Assembly: GCA_964456255.1 (NCBI GenBank)
Contig: CAYWDZ010000164.1
Coordinates: 1 to 7,003, forward strand
DNA: 7,003 bases
Origin: ZC4RG30 sp964456255
GTDB taxonomy: Bacteria; Pseudomonadota; Gammaproteobacteria; Steroidobacterales; Steroidobacteraceae
Reading direction: 5' to 3'
This document shows, piece after piece, positions 1 to 6,181 of this stretch (its first letter is position 1; each line of letters begins with the position of its first letter). Position numbers and translations under genes: made by a program. Under the pieces are notes generated by a model. The model had not been told where the DNA came from and searched no databases. It was given only the letters and a program-made list of their open reading frames with translations.

Positions 1-121
1 CCAGCGACGACTTGCCCGAGCCGGACAATCCGGTGATCACAATCAGCCGATTGCGCGGCAAATCCACGTCGATACTGCGCAGATTGTGCGTGCGGGCGCC
101 GCGGACGCGGATCAGTTCCAT
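1..121 (-). CDS. uvrA: UvrA, excinuclease ABC subunit A (N-terminal 40 residues, partial)
   Basis: UvrA is the damage-recognition ATPase of nucleotide excision repair; it works as a dimer with UvrB in the cytoplasm. Reading the minus strand from the ATG at 121-119 gives a protein starting MELIRVRGARTHNL, the typical UvrA start, followed by the first Walker A motif GLSGSGKSS at residues 31-39. The frame is open to the left edge, so the rest of this roughly 940-residue family protein lies outside the window. No good Shine-Dalgarno sequence is visible before the ATG (the upstream bases read CACCT), but the start agrees with the family and no other start codon lies close upstream in frame. It is divergent from ssb, as in E. 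coli. The identification rests on only 40 residues, but these are highly characteristic. Confidence 0.95.
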   Translation of the reverse strand, partial: MELIRVRGARTHNLRSIDVDLPRNRLIVITGLSGSGKSSL

Positions 122-274
122 AGGTGGGCAGGGGGTGGCCGAAACCGATTACTATAGCTGCCCAAACCAGTCCGGCGCCTATCTGGGTACTCGCGTGAAT
201 TTCGGCGCAGCACCCGCGCACACGCCGGCGCTAGGCTTGGTTTCCAGATTCAATATCGAGGCAAGGGGTCCACC
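122..274. promoter_or_regulatory. Divergent uvrA/ssb intergenic control region
   Basis: This 153-base gap separates two divergent genes and must hold the promoters for both. On the minus strand, TATAGT (151-156) is a plausible -10 box for uvrA about 30 bases before its ATG, but no convincing -35 box lies 16-18 bases upstream of it. For ssb, the stretch TTCAATAT at 249-256 is AT-rich but matches a -10 box only weakly. A purine-rich Shine-Dalgarno AAGGGG lies at 263-268, six bases before the ssb ATG. I looked for an E. coli-type LexA box (CTGT, 8 bases, ACAG) and saw none. Assignment of the region is by position; the individual boxes are weak. Confidence 0.5.
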
Positions 275-742
275 ATGGCGCGCGGAGTCAACAAGGTCAT
301 TCTCATCGGCAACCTGGGCCAGGATCCGGAGTCGCGTACCACGCCCGGTGGCACCACCGTCACCAACATCCGGATAGCTACTTCCGAGCAGTGGACCGAC
401 AAGCAGTCCGGCGAGAAGAAGGAAAACACCGAGTGGCACACCGTCGTGATGTGGAACCGGCTGGGCGAGATTGCCGCCGAATACCTGCGCAAGGGTTCGC
501 AGGTCTACATCGAGGGCCGCCTGCAGACCCGCAAGTGGCAGGACAAATCCGGCACTGACCGCTACACCACCGAGATCGTGGCCAGCGAGATGCAGATGCT
601 GGGTGGCCGGGGCGGTGGCGGCGGTGCTGCCCAGGAAACCCGTGACAGCCGCGAGGCTGGCGGGCGGGGCGGCGCTGCGGCGCCGGCCGCGAGCCCTGGC
701 GGCAGTGGCGGAGCAGATTTCGACGACGACATTCCTTTCTAG
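275..742 (+). CDS. ssb: Single-stranded DNA-binding protein
   Basis: SSB coats single-stranded DNA during replication, recombination and repair, and recruits partner enzymes through its C-terminal tip. The 155-residue protein has an N-terminal OB fold (about residues 1-110) beginning MARGVNKVILIGNLGQDPE. The DNA-stacking tryptophans W40, W54 and W88 of the E. coli protein are all present; the position of E. coli F60 is W60 here. A Gly/Ala-rich flexible linker (about 110-147) follows, and then the acidic protein-interaction tip DFDDDIPF (148-155), which is intact. Length is close to the usual 150-180 residues. The ATG at 275 is preceded by AAGGGG and matches the family start. It is divergent from uvrA; a hairpin lies just after the stop, and the next gene starts 130 bases downstream. 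Confidence 0.98.
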   Translation: MARGVNKVILIGNLGQDPESRTTPGGTTVTNIRIATSEQWTDKQSGEKKENTEWHTVVMWNRLGEIAAEYLRKGSQVYIEGRLQTRKWQDKSGTDRYTTEIVASEMQMLGGRGGGGGAAQETRDSREAGGRGGAAAPAASPGGSGGADFDDDIPF

Positions 743-755
743 GTCTGCGTAGCTA

Positions 756-787
756 CTGCCACGGCATCCATATGGGAGTCGTGGCAG
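756..787 (+). repeat. Imperfect inverted repeat / hairpin just after ssb
   Basis: CTGCCACG at 756-763 is the exact reverse complement of CGTGGCAG at 780-787. The inside can extend the stem: a G-T pair, a C-G pair, an A-A mismatch, a T-G pair and two C-G pairs around the loop ATAT (770-773). In RNA this gives a stem-loop of about 32 bases starting 13 bases after the ssb stop codon. No run of T follows, so it is not a standard intrinsic terminator. It may stabilise the 3' end of the ssb transcript or weaken read-through into miaB. The pairing is seen directly; the role is inference. Confidence 0.6.
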
Positions 788-814
788 GACCGGACCTGGC
801 GTGCCCGTTCAGCC

Positions 815-837
815 CGGATTGTGCACAGCACAATCCG
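815..837. repeat. Perfect 10-bp inverted repeat with 3-base centre
   Basis: CGGATTGTGC (815-824) and GCACAATCCG (828-837) are exact reverse complements separated by ACA. The repeat lies in the ssb-miaB gap, 35 bases before the preferred miaB start, and ends one base before a -10-like TAGAAT. It could be a two-fold symmetric operator for a dimeric regulator overlapping the spacer of the miaB promoter, or, in ssb read-through RNA, a very tight hairpin with a three-base loop. No T-run follows it, which argues against an intrinsic terminator. The symmetry is seen directly; the function is unknown. Confidence 0.85.
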
Positions 838-844
838 ATAGAAT
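815..844 (+). promoter_or_regulatory. Candidate promoter for the miaB-lnt operon
   Basis: TAGAAT at 839-844 matches five of six bases of the sigma-70 -10 consensus. It lies 28 bases before the miaB ATG, so transcription would start near 851 with a short leader of about 22 bases. No good -35 box sits at 16-18 bases; the best TTG-containing hexamer (TTGTGC, 819-824) is too close at 14 bases. If real, the promoter would either be weak or depend on an activator, and the perfect palindrome 815-837 would cover its spacer and -35 area. The call rests on the -10 match and the position only. Confidence 0.3.
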
Positions 845-872
845 TGCCCTCCGCTTCCTGACGCCAGGTTCC

Positions 873-2228
873 ATGTCCGGTCGATATTTCATCAAGACAT
901 TCGGCTGCCAGATGAACGAGTACGACTCCTCCCGCATGGGAGACGTGCTCACGTCGAGCGAGGGGCTGCAGCCCGCCGCCGACGAGAATTCCGCCGACAT
1001 CCTGCTCATGAACACCTGCTCGGTGCGCGACAAGGCCGAGGACAAGGTCTATTCGCTGCTGGGTCGCTGGAAAGCGCTCAAGGCCGGGCGACCGGGACTC
1101 ATCATCGGTGTGGGTGGTTGCGTGGCAAGCCAGGAAGGCGAGGCCATCACGGCGCGCGCGCCCTATGTCGACCTGGTGTTTGGTCCGCAGACCATCCACC
1201 GCCTGCCGCAAATGCTGGCCGAAGTGCGCAGCAGTGGCCGCCCGCAGGTGGATGTGAGCTTTCCGGAGATCGAGAAATTCGACCACCTGCCGGCGCCAAA
1301 GTCCGAAGGCGCGACGGCCTTCGTTTCCATCATGGAAGGCTGCAGCAAGTTCTGCAGCTACTGCGTGGTGCCTTACACACGTGGCGAAGAAGTGAGCCGT
1401 CCGGCCGCCTCGGTGCTGGAGGAAATCCGCGGGCTGCTCGCCCAGGGCGTGGGCGAAATCACGCTGCTGGGGCAGAACGTGAATGCCTACGAGGGGCCGC
1501 GCGAGGGCGCGGCGCCGATGGATCTCGGGCAGCTGATCCGGACCGTGGGCGGCATGCCCGGGGTCGAGCGCATCCGCTTCACCACTTCACATCCGATCAA
1601 TTTCAACGATTCGCTGATCGAGGCCTATGCGCACTCGCGCAAACTGGTCAATCACCTGCACCTGCCGGTGCAGAGCGGTTCGGATCGCATCCTGGCGCTC
1701 ATGCGGCGTGGCTATACCGTGCTCGAATTCAAGCAGAAGCTGCGCAAGCTGCGCGCGGTCCGCCCGGACATCACGATTTCCACCGACCTCATCGTCGGTT
1801 TTCCCGGCGAGACCGAACGCGATTTCCAGCAGACCCTGGAACTCACGGCCGAGGCCGGCTTCGACCAGTCCTTCAGCTTCATCTACAGCCGGCGACCCGG
1901 CACGCCGGCGGCGTCGCTGCCGGACGATGTGCCGGAAGAAGTGAAGTCGCAACGACTCGCGCGGCTGCAGGCGCAGCTCGACAGCCAGGCCCGCGCGATC
2001 AGCAAGTCCATGGTGGGGAGTGTGCAGCGCGTGCTGGTGGAGCGCCCCTCGCGCCGCGACCCGCGGCAGCTGGCTGGCCGCACCGAGAACAATCGCTGGG
2101 TGAACTTCGACGGTGACGAGCGGCTGATCAACCGTTTCGTCGACGTGGCGATCACCGAGGCCATGAACAATTCGCTGCGCGGCCGGTTGTTGTCGGCCGC
2201 TGCGGGCCGCGCGGAACGCTCCGCATGA
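873..2228 (+). CDS. miaB: MiaB, tRNA-2-methylthio-N6-dimethylallyladenosine synthase
   Basis: MiaB is a cytoplasmic radical-SAM methylthiotransferase that converts i6A37 to ms2i6A37 in tRNAs reading UNN codons, improving decoding. The 451-residue product has the N-terminal UPF0004 domain with three iron-sulfur cysteines C12 (GCQMNEYDSS), C49 (NTCS) and C83 (GGCVASQEGE). The radical-SAM motif CSKFCSYC (C157, C161, C164) binds the second cluster, and a C-terminal TRAM domain spans about residues 380-441 and contains GRTENN. All key residues are present. I chose the ATG at 873 because MSGRYFIKTFGCQMNEYDS matches the family start and an AGG lies at 866-868; a GTG at 801 in the same frame would add 24 residues with no family match and would run through the palindrome. 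It is the first gene of a five-gene operon, and its stop overlaps the next start (ATGA at 2225-2228). Confidence 0.97.
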   Translation: MSGRYFIKTFGCQMNEYDSSRMGDVLTSSEGLQPAADENSADILLMNTCSVRDKAEDKVYSLLGRWKALKAGRPGLIIGVGGCVASQEGEAITARAPYVDLVFGPQTIHRLPQMLAEVRSSGRPQVDVSFPEIEKFDHLPAPKSEGATAFVSIMEGCSKFCSYCVVPYTRGEEVSRPAASVLEEIRGLLAQGVGEITLLGQNVNAYEGPREGAAPMDLGQLIRTVGGMPGVERIRFTTSHPINFNDSLIEAYAHSRKLVNHLHLPVQSGSDRILALMRRGYTVLEFKQKLRKLRAVRPDITISTDLIVGFPGETERDFQQTLELTAEAGFDQSFSFIYSRRPGTPAASLPDDVPEEVKSQRLARLQAQLDSQARAISKSMVGSVQRVLVERPSRRDPRQLAGRTENNRWVNFDGDERLINRFVDVAITEAMNNSLRGRLLSAAAGRAERSA

Positions 2229-3226
2229 AGCCCAAGCGCGAAGCGCTGCACCCCGGCGCGCTGGAATTCGACCTGCTGCCGGAAGACAACCAGCGGCTGG
2301 CCGCGCTCTGTGGCCCGCTGGATCAGAACCTGCGCCTCATCGAACAGCGCCTCGGCGTGGAGGTCCGCCGGCGTGGCAACCAGTTTCGGGTCGCCGGGAC
2401 AGTGGCGGGCGGCGCGGCGCAGGTCCTGAAGGATCTGTTTGAACTGACCGCAGCCGGCGGCACGGTGGACCTGCCCGACGTGCACCTGGCCTTGCGCGAG
2501 CACGAAACCGCGGCCGATGCAGTGGGAACAGTGCGCGCAGCACCGGTCATTCCGCTGCCCGGCGACGACGCGGCGCGCGTGCCGCGCGGGCTGATCCGCG
2601 CGCGCGGCGATCACCAGAAGAACTACCTGGCCAACATCCATGGCCACGATCTCACGTTTGGCATCGGGCCCGCGGGTACCGGCAAGACGTACCTCGCCGT
2701 GGCCTGCGCGGTGGAAGCGCTGCACAGCGAGAGGGTGCGGCGCATCGTGCTGGTGCGGCCGGCGGTGGAGGCGGGTGAGCGGCTGGGTTTTCTGCCCGGC
2801 GACCTGACACAGAAGGTCGATCCGTATCTGCGTCCGATCTACGACGCCTTGTACGAAATGATGGGCTTCGATCGGGTGGCGCGTTTCATCGAGCGCAGCA
2901 TCATCGAGGTCGCGCCCCTGGCCTTCATGCGTGGCCGCTCGCTCAACGAGTCCTTCATCATCCTGGACGAGGCGCAGAACACCACGCCCGAACAGATGAA
3001 GATGTTCCTCACGCGCATCGGTTTCGGCTCGCGCGCAGTGGTGACCGGCGACATCACCCAGACGGACCTGCCAGTGGGCAAGCTCTCGGGGCTGAAGCAC
3101 TCGCTGGAGGTGTTGCCCGGTGTTGCCGGCGTGGCCTTCTCGTACTTCGATGCCGGCGACGTGGTCCGTCATCCGCTGGTGCAGCGGATCGTGCGTGCGT
3201 ACGAGGAGCGGGGGCCCTTGCCATGA
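2225..3226 (+). CDS. ybeZ: PhoH-like P-loop ATPase YbeZ
   Basis: YbeZ is a cytoplasmic PhoH-family nucleotide-binding protein. In E. coli it is linked to YbeY and thought to act with it in rRNA/ribosome quality control, although its exact reaction is not settled. The 333-residue protein (family about 320-350) has an N-terminal KH-like region (about 10-90), a Pro/Ala-containing linker (about 100-125) and the PhoH ATPase core. Walker A is GPAGTGKT (148-155), Walker B is FIILDEAQ (244-251), and the sensor-like segment VTGDITQ lies at 273-279. The segment LVRPAVEAGERLGFLPGD (176-193) is also typical of the family. GGAA at 2213-2216 can serve as ribosome binding site. The ATG overlaps the miaB stop, and the TGA overlaps the ybeY start, each by an ATGA. 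Often annotated simply as PhoH family; the operon position supports YbeZ. Confidence 0.95.
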   Translation: MKPKREALHPGALEFDLLPEDNQRLAALCGPLDQNLRLIEQRLGVEVRRRGNQFRVAGTVAGGAAQVLKDLFELTAAGGTVDLPDVHLALREHETAADAVGTVRAAPVIPLPGDDAARVPRGLIRARGDHQKNYLANIHGHDLTFGIGPAGTGKTYLAVACAVEALHSERVRRIVLVRPAVEAGERLGFLPGDLTQKVDPYLRPIYDALYEMMGFDRVARFIERSIIEVAPLAFMRGRSLNESFIILDEAQNTTPEQMKMFLTRIGFGSRAVVTGDITQTDLPVGKLSGLKHSLEVLPGVAGVAFSYFDAGDVVRHPLVQRIVRAYEERGPLP

Positions 3227-3708
3227 TTCACCCGCGCACCCCTCTGATCGTGGATTGCCGCGTGCCGCCGCGCGCCCATGCCCCGGCCGCGCGCCTGATG
3301 GCGCGCTGGGCTGTCGCGGCGCTGGGGTCGCGTGGCACCGGCTGCGAGATGGCGCTGCAGGTGGTGTCGGCGCCGCGCATGCGGCTGCTGAACCGCCGCT
3401 ATCGTGGCAAGGACAAGCCCACCAACGTGTTGTCGTTTCCTGCGGCTCCAGCGCCGGGTGTGCGGCCGCGACCGCTGGGTGACGTGCTGATCTGCCCGGC
3501 CGTGCTGCGCCGGGAGGCGCGCGCGCAGGGCAAGAGCGAACAGGCGCACTGGGCGCACCTGATCGTGCACGGCACGCTGCATCTGGTGGGCTTTGACCAC
3601 GAACGTGGCACCGATGCGGCACGCATGGAGCGGCGCGAGATCGCGGTGCTGCGCCGCCTCGGATTTGCCAACCCCTATCGTCAGCCGAGGGGGCAGAGAA
3701 AGACATGA
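3223..3708 (+). CDS. ybeY: YbeY, endoribonuclease / rRNA maturation factor
   Basis: YbeY is a zinc-dependent single-strand endoribonuclease needed for 16S rRNA 3'-end maturation and 70S ribosome quality control. The 161-residue product carries the family signature HGTLHLVGFDH, with the three metal-binding histidines H116, H120 and H126 in H-x3-H-x5-H spacing. The conserved segment RYRGKDKPTNVLSF (59-72) contains the basic residues implicated in RNA binding and catalysis. Length is normal (E. coli 155). It starts at the ATG inside the ybeZ stop (ATGA 3223-3226); a purine run at 3203-3214 can act as ribosome binding site. The C-terminal dozen residues are basic and poorly conserved. Its own stop overlaps the corC start in the same ATGA way, so coupled translation with both neighbours is likely. 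Confidence 0.96.
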   Translation: MIHPRTPLIVDCRVPPRAHAPAARLMARWAVAALGSRGTGCEMALQVVSAPRMRLLNRRYRGKDKPTNVLSFPAAPAPGVRPRPLGDVLICPAVLRREARAQGKSEQAHWAHLIVHGTLHLVGFDHERGTDAARMERREIAVLRRLGFANPYRQPRGQRKT

Positions 3709-4577
3709 GCGCCAACAAGGGTGCCCGCAAGACCATGGTCCGACGCATCCGGCGCCTGACCGCCATCAAGGATCGCGAGCAGTTGCGCGAAACGCTGAAG
3801 GATGCCGCGGCACATGGCCTGCTCGATACCGATGCGCTGGCCATGGTCGAGGGTGTGCTCGATGTGGCCGAGACGCAGGTGCGGGACATCATGGTGCCCC
3901 ACAACCACATGATCTGCGTGCGCGAGGATGACAAGTCCGAGCGCATCCTGGCGGTGGCGATCGATTCCGGGCATTCGCGGTTTCCGGTGCTGGAGGCCGA
4001 CGGCGAAGCCGTCGTGGGAATCCTGCTCGCCAAGGATCTGCTGCGCTTCTACACGCTGGACCAGACCGCGCGTTTCGACCTGCGCGCGCGGATGCGCAAG
4101 CCCTTGTTCGTGCCCGAATCCAAGCGCCTCAACGTGCTGCTCAAGGAGCTGCGCGCCGGCCGCAACCACATGGCCATCGCCATCGACGAGTACGGCAGTG
4201 TCGCCGGACTGGTCACGATGGAGGATGTGATCGAGCAGATCGTGGGCGAGATCGACGACGAGTTCGATATCGAAGACGAGCAGAACATCCGGCGCGAGAC
4301 CGAGCGAGTTTTCCAGGTGCGCGGCGCCACCCGTATCGGGGAATTCAACGATTACTTCGATGCGCATTTTCCGGATGACGCCAACGACACCGTGGCCGGA
4401 CTCGTGACCCAGCACTTCGGCCGGCTGCCGCGCCGCGGTGAAGCGGCGACGCTGGAGGGCTACGAATTCCGCGTCATGCGTGCCGACCGGCGCCGCATCG
4501 ACGCACTGCGCGTGACCACGCCGGATCCCTCGGCGCAGTCCCCGGATGCCGTGGCGGCGTCCGAACAGAGTGGCTGA
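3705..4577 (+). CDS. corC: CorC/YbeX, CBS-domain and CorC_HlyC-domain protein
   Basis: CorC (YbeX) is a cytosolic protein associated with magnesium/cobalt handling; in E. coli it is also linked to ribosome function, and its biochemical activity is uncertain. The 290-residue protein (E. coli 292) has a basic N-terminus and two CBS domains that usually bind adenosine nucleotides. The first CBS domain (about 60-118) starts at DIMVPHNHMI and contains SRFPVLEADG. The second (about 132-187) contains HMAIAIDEYGSVAGLVTMED. An acidic stretch EIDDEFDIEDEQ (182-193) follows, and the C-terminal CorC_HlyC transporter-associated domain (about 200-270) contains DTVAGLVTQHFGRLPRRGE. No membrane segments are visible, which distinguishes it from the membrane-anchored CorB-like relatives. 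GAGGGGG at 3687-3693 is a likely ribosome binding site. The start overlaps ybeY by four bases and the 3' end overlaps lnt. Confidence 0.95.
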   Translation: MSANKGARKTMVRRIRRLTAIKDREQLRETLKDAAAHGLLDTDALAMVEGVLDVAETQVRDIMVPHNHMICVREDDKSERILAVAIDSGHSRFPVLEADGEAVVGILLAKDLLRFYTLDQTARFDLRARMRKPLFVPESKRLNVLLKELRAGRNHMAIAIDEYGSVAGLVTMEDVIEQIVGEIDDEFDIEDEQNIRRETERVFQVRGATRIGEFNDYFDAHFPDDANDTVAGLVTQHFGRLPRRGEAATLEGYEFRVMRADRRRIDALRVTTPDPSAQSPDAVAASEQSG

Positions 4578-6108
4578 AATTCCGGCTGCCATGCAGCGCT
4601 GGTGGCCGCGGCTCGCCGCGCTGGCCGCGGGGGTGCTGCTGTCACAGTCATTCGCGCCCCATGATCACTGGTGGCTGGCGTTGCTCGCGCCCGCGGCGCT
4701 CATGGCGCTGTGGGCCCGGGTCGCCGATGCGCGCGAGGGCGCGCGCCTGGGCTTCTGCTTTGGTGCCGGCCTTTATGCCGCCGGCACGTGGTGGCTGTAC
4801 ATATCGATACATGGTTTCGGTGAAGCCCCGATATGGGTAGCCATGCTGGTCATGGGTGCGCTGGTAGTGATCATGGCGGCCTACCAGGCACTGCTGGGTT
4901 ACGTGGCGTGCCGCTGGCTCAGGCCAGCCACGCCTGCCGGTCTGCTGTTGTGGGTGCCGGCCGCCTGGATACTGGTCGAGTGGTGGCGCGGATGGTTCCT
5001 GTCGGGCTTTCCCTGGCTGTCGCTGGGTTACTCGCAGACGGACACGGCGCTCGCGGGACTTGCGCCGCTGGGTGGCGTGCATCTGGTGAGTCTGGCTCTG
5101 CTGGCCGGGGCCGGGGCGTTGTCCGTGCTCTGGCGCGGCCGCGGAGTGTGGCGTGCGCTGGCGCTGGTGGTACTGGTGTTGCCATGGACTGTGGGTCAGG
5201 GCCTGCGCCCACTGGCCTGGACGACACCGAGCGGCCCGGCGCGCACGGTGGCCATCGTCCAGGGGGCGATTCCGCAGGACATGAAATGGCTGGATTCAGC
5301 TGCAAACCGCCAGCACATCCTGGATACCTATGCCCAGCTGCATGCCAGGGCGCTTGGCGCGCAACTCATCGTGTGGCCGGAAGCGGCGCTGCCGGACTTC
5401 GCCAACCGCTACACCGAATACCTCGGTGGTGTGTGGTCCGCTTCGCGCAAGGCCGGCTCCGATGTGGTGATGGGTGCGACACGCGAGGAACCTGGAGCGG
5501 ACAGCGAGGAACCGCGCTACTTCAATTCGATGCTCGCGTTTGGCGATGGTGATCCGGCCTTCTACGACAAGCGCCATCTGGTGCCTTTTGGAGAATATTT
5601 CCCCGTTCCTGCGGTGGTGCGCGCCTGGCTCCGGCTGATGAGCCTGCCGAATTCGGACTTCAATCGCGGGCAGAGGACGCAACAGCCCTTCGAACTGGGT
5701 GGCCTGAAGCTCGCACCCAGCATCTGTTACGAAGACGCCTATCCGGCCCTGCTGCGCGACGAGATCCGCGCCGCCGACGCCATGGTCACGGTCACCAACG
5801 ACGCCTGGTTCGCGCACTCCGGAGCGCGCTACCAGCATCTGCAGATTGCACGCATGCGGGCGCTTGAATCCCGACGCTACTTCCTGCGTGCCGCGAATGA
5901 CGGCGTGTCGGCGATCATCGGGCCGGATGGCCGGGTGCTGGCACAGGCGCCTGAATTCCAGCCCGCCGTGCTCCGCGCCCAATTCGAGCCGCGTCGGGGT
6001 GACACGCCCTATCTGCTGCTGGGCAACTATCCGGTCCTGGTTCTGGCAGTGCTGCTGCTGGCCGGCCGTGTGCTGCAAGGCCGCGTCCGCGTTAAAGATT
6101 CTTCATGA
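4570..6108 (+). CDS. lnt: Apolipoprotein N-acyltransferase
   Basis: Lnt is an inner-membrane enzyme that transfers an acyl chain from phospholipid to the N-terminal cysteine of diacylated lipoproteins, the last step of lipoprotein maturation in Gram-negative bacteria. With the GTG at 4570 the protein has 512 residues, the E. coli length. Several hydrophobic segments occupy about residues 12-210, one more lies near the C-terminus (about 484-502), and the periplasmic nitrilase-like CN-hydrolase domain lies between about 225 and 475. The catalytic triad is visible: E271 in WPEAALPDF, K334 in YDKRHLVPFGEYFP and C386 in ICYEDAYP, within a few residues of E. coli E267, K335 and C387. The start is uncertain: in-frame ATG 4546 (32-base overlap with corC), GTG 4570 (8-base overlap) and ATG 4591 (no overlap) are all possible, and none has a good ribosome binding site. 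It is the last gene of the operon. Confidence 0.95.
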   Translation: MAEIPAAMQRWWPRLAALAAGVLLSQSFAPHDHWWLALLAPAALMALWARVADAREGARLGFCFGAGLYAAGTWWLYISIHGFGEAPIWVAMLVMGALVVIMAAYQALLGYVACRWLRPATPAGLLLWVPAAWILVEWWRGWFLSGFPWLSLGYSQTDTALAGLAPLGGVHLVSLALLAGAGALSVLWRGRGVWRALALVVLVLPWTVGQGLRPLAWTTPSGPARTVAIVQGAIPQDMKWLDSAANRQHILDTYAQLHARALGAQLIVWPEAALPDFANRYTEYLGGVWSASRKAGSDVVMGATREEPGADSEEPRYFNSMLAFGDGDPAFYDKRHLVPFGEYFPVPAVVRAWLRLMSLPNSDFNRGQRTQQPFELGGLKLAPSICYEDAYPALLRDEIRAADAMVTVTNDAWFAHSGARYQHLQIARMRALESRRYFLRAANDGVSAIIGPDGRVLAQAPEFQPAVLRAQFEPRRGDTPYLLLGNYPVLVLAVLLLAGRVLQGRVRVKDSS

Positions 6109-6120
6109 CCTTGTATAACC

Positions 6121-6149
6121 GGAACCCGGTCCTCAGCCATTGGGTCTAT
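6121..6149 (+). promoter_or_regulatory. Candidate sigma-E/AlgU-type promoter before the HtrA-type protease
   Basis: GGAAC at 6121-6125 matches the core of the sigma-E -35 element (GGAACTT; the last two bases here are CC), and GTCTAT at 6144-6149 resembles its -10 element. The spacer after GGAACCC is 16 bases to GTCTAT, or 17 bases to TCTAT. This is within one base of the E. coli degP promoter as I recall it. Transcription would start near 6156, about 26 bases before the ATG. E. coli degP and Pseudomonas mucD are controlled by sigma-E/AlgU, so the context fits. The match is partial and this remains a hypothesis. Confidence 0.4.
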
Positions 6150-6181
6150 CCTGTTGACCGCAGTTCTGGAGGATGTGCGCT

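Noticed and set aside
158..170. CTG...CAG pattern as a LexA operator
   Set aside because: The half-sites lack the T/A of CTGT/ACAG and the spacing is wrong (13 bases in total rather than 16).
601..715. Gly/Ala-rich repetitive stretch in ssb as a tandem repeat
   Set aside because: It is the normal low-complexity SSB linker with no regular repeat unit.
801..872. In-frame GTG extension of miaB by 24 residues
   Set aside because: The added residues do not resemble MiaB N-termini, and the stretch carries the palindrome and a candidate -10 box; the ATG at 873 matches the family start.
1883..4033. Long minus-strand open frame opposite miaB, ybeZ, ybeY and corC (716 codons)
   Set aside because: It spans four clearly real plus-strand genes, has low-complexity Arg/Ala/Pro-rich composition and no recognisable domain; such frames are expected in GC-rich DNA.
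3681..4592. Minus-strand open frame of 303 codons opposite corC
   Set aside because: It is the antisense of a well-supported CBS-domain gene; its His/Val/Gly-rich product shows no family motif.
6114..6119. TATAAC as a sigma-70 -10 box for the HtrA-type gene
   Set aside because: It matches five of six bases, but no acceptable -35 box is found 16-18 bases upstream; the only hexamers there (such as TTAAAG) match three of six bases. The sigma-E-like pair is a better fit, though both could be wrong.
6118..6130. Short inverted repeat ACCGG-AAC-CCGGT after lnt as a terminator
   Set aside because: The stem is only five base pairs and no T-run follows; it overlaps the sigma-E-like -35 element and is likely chance in GC-rich DNA.
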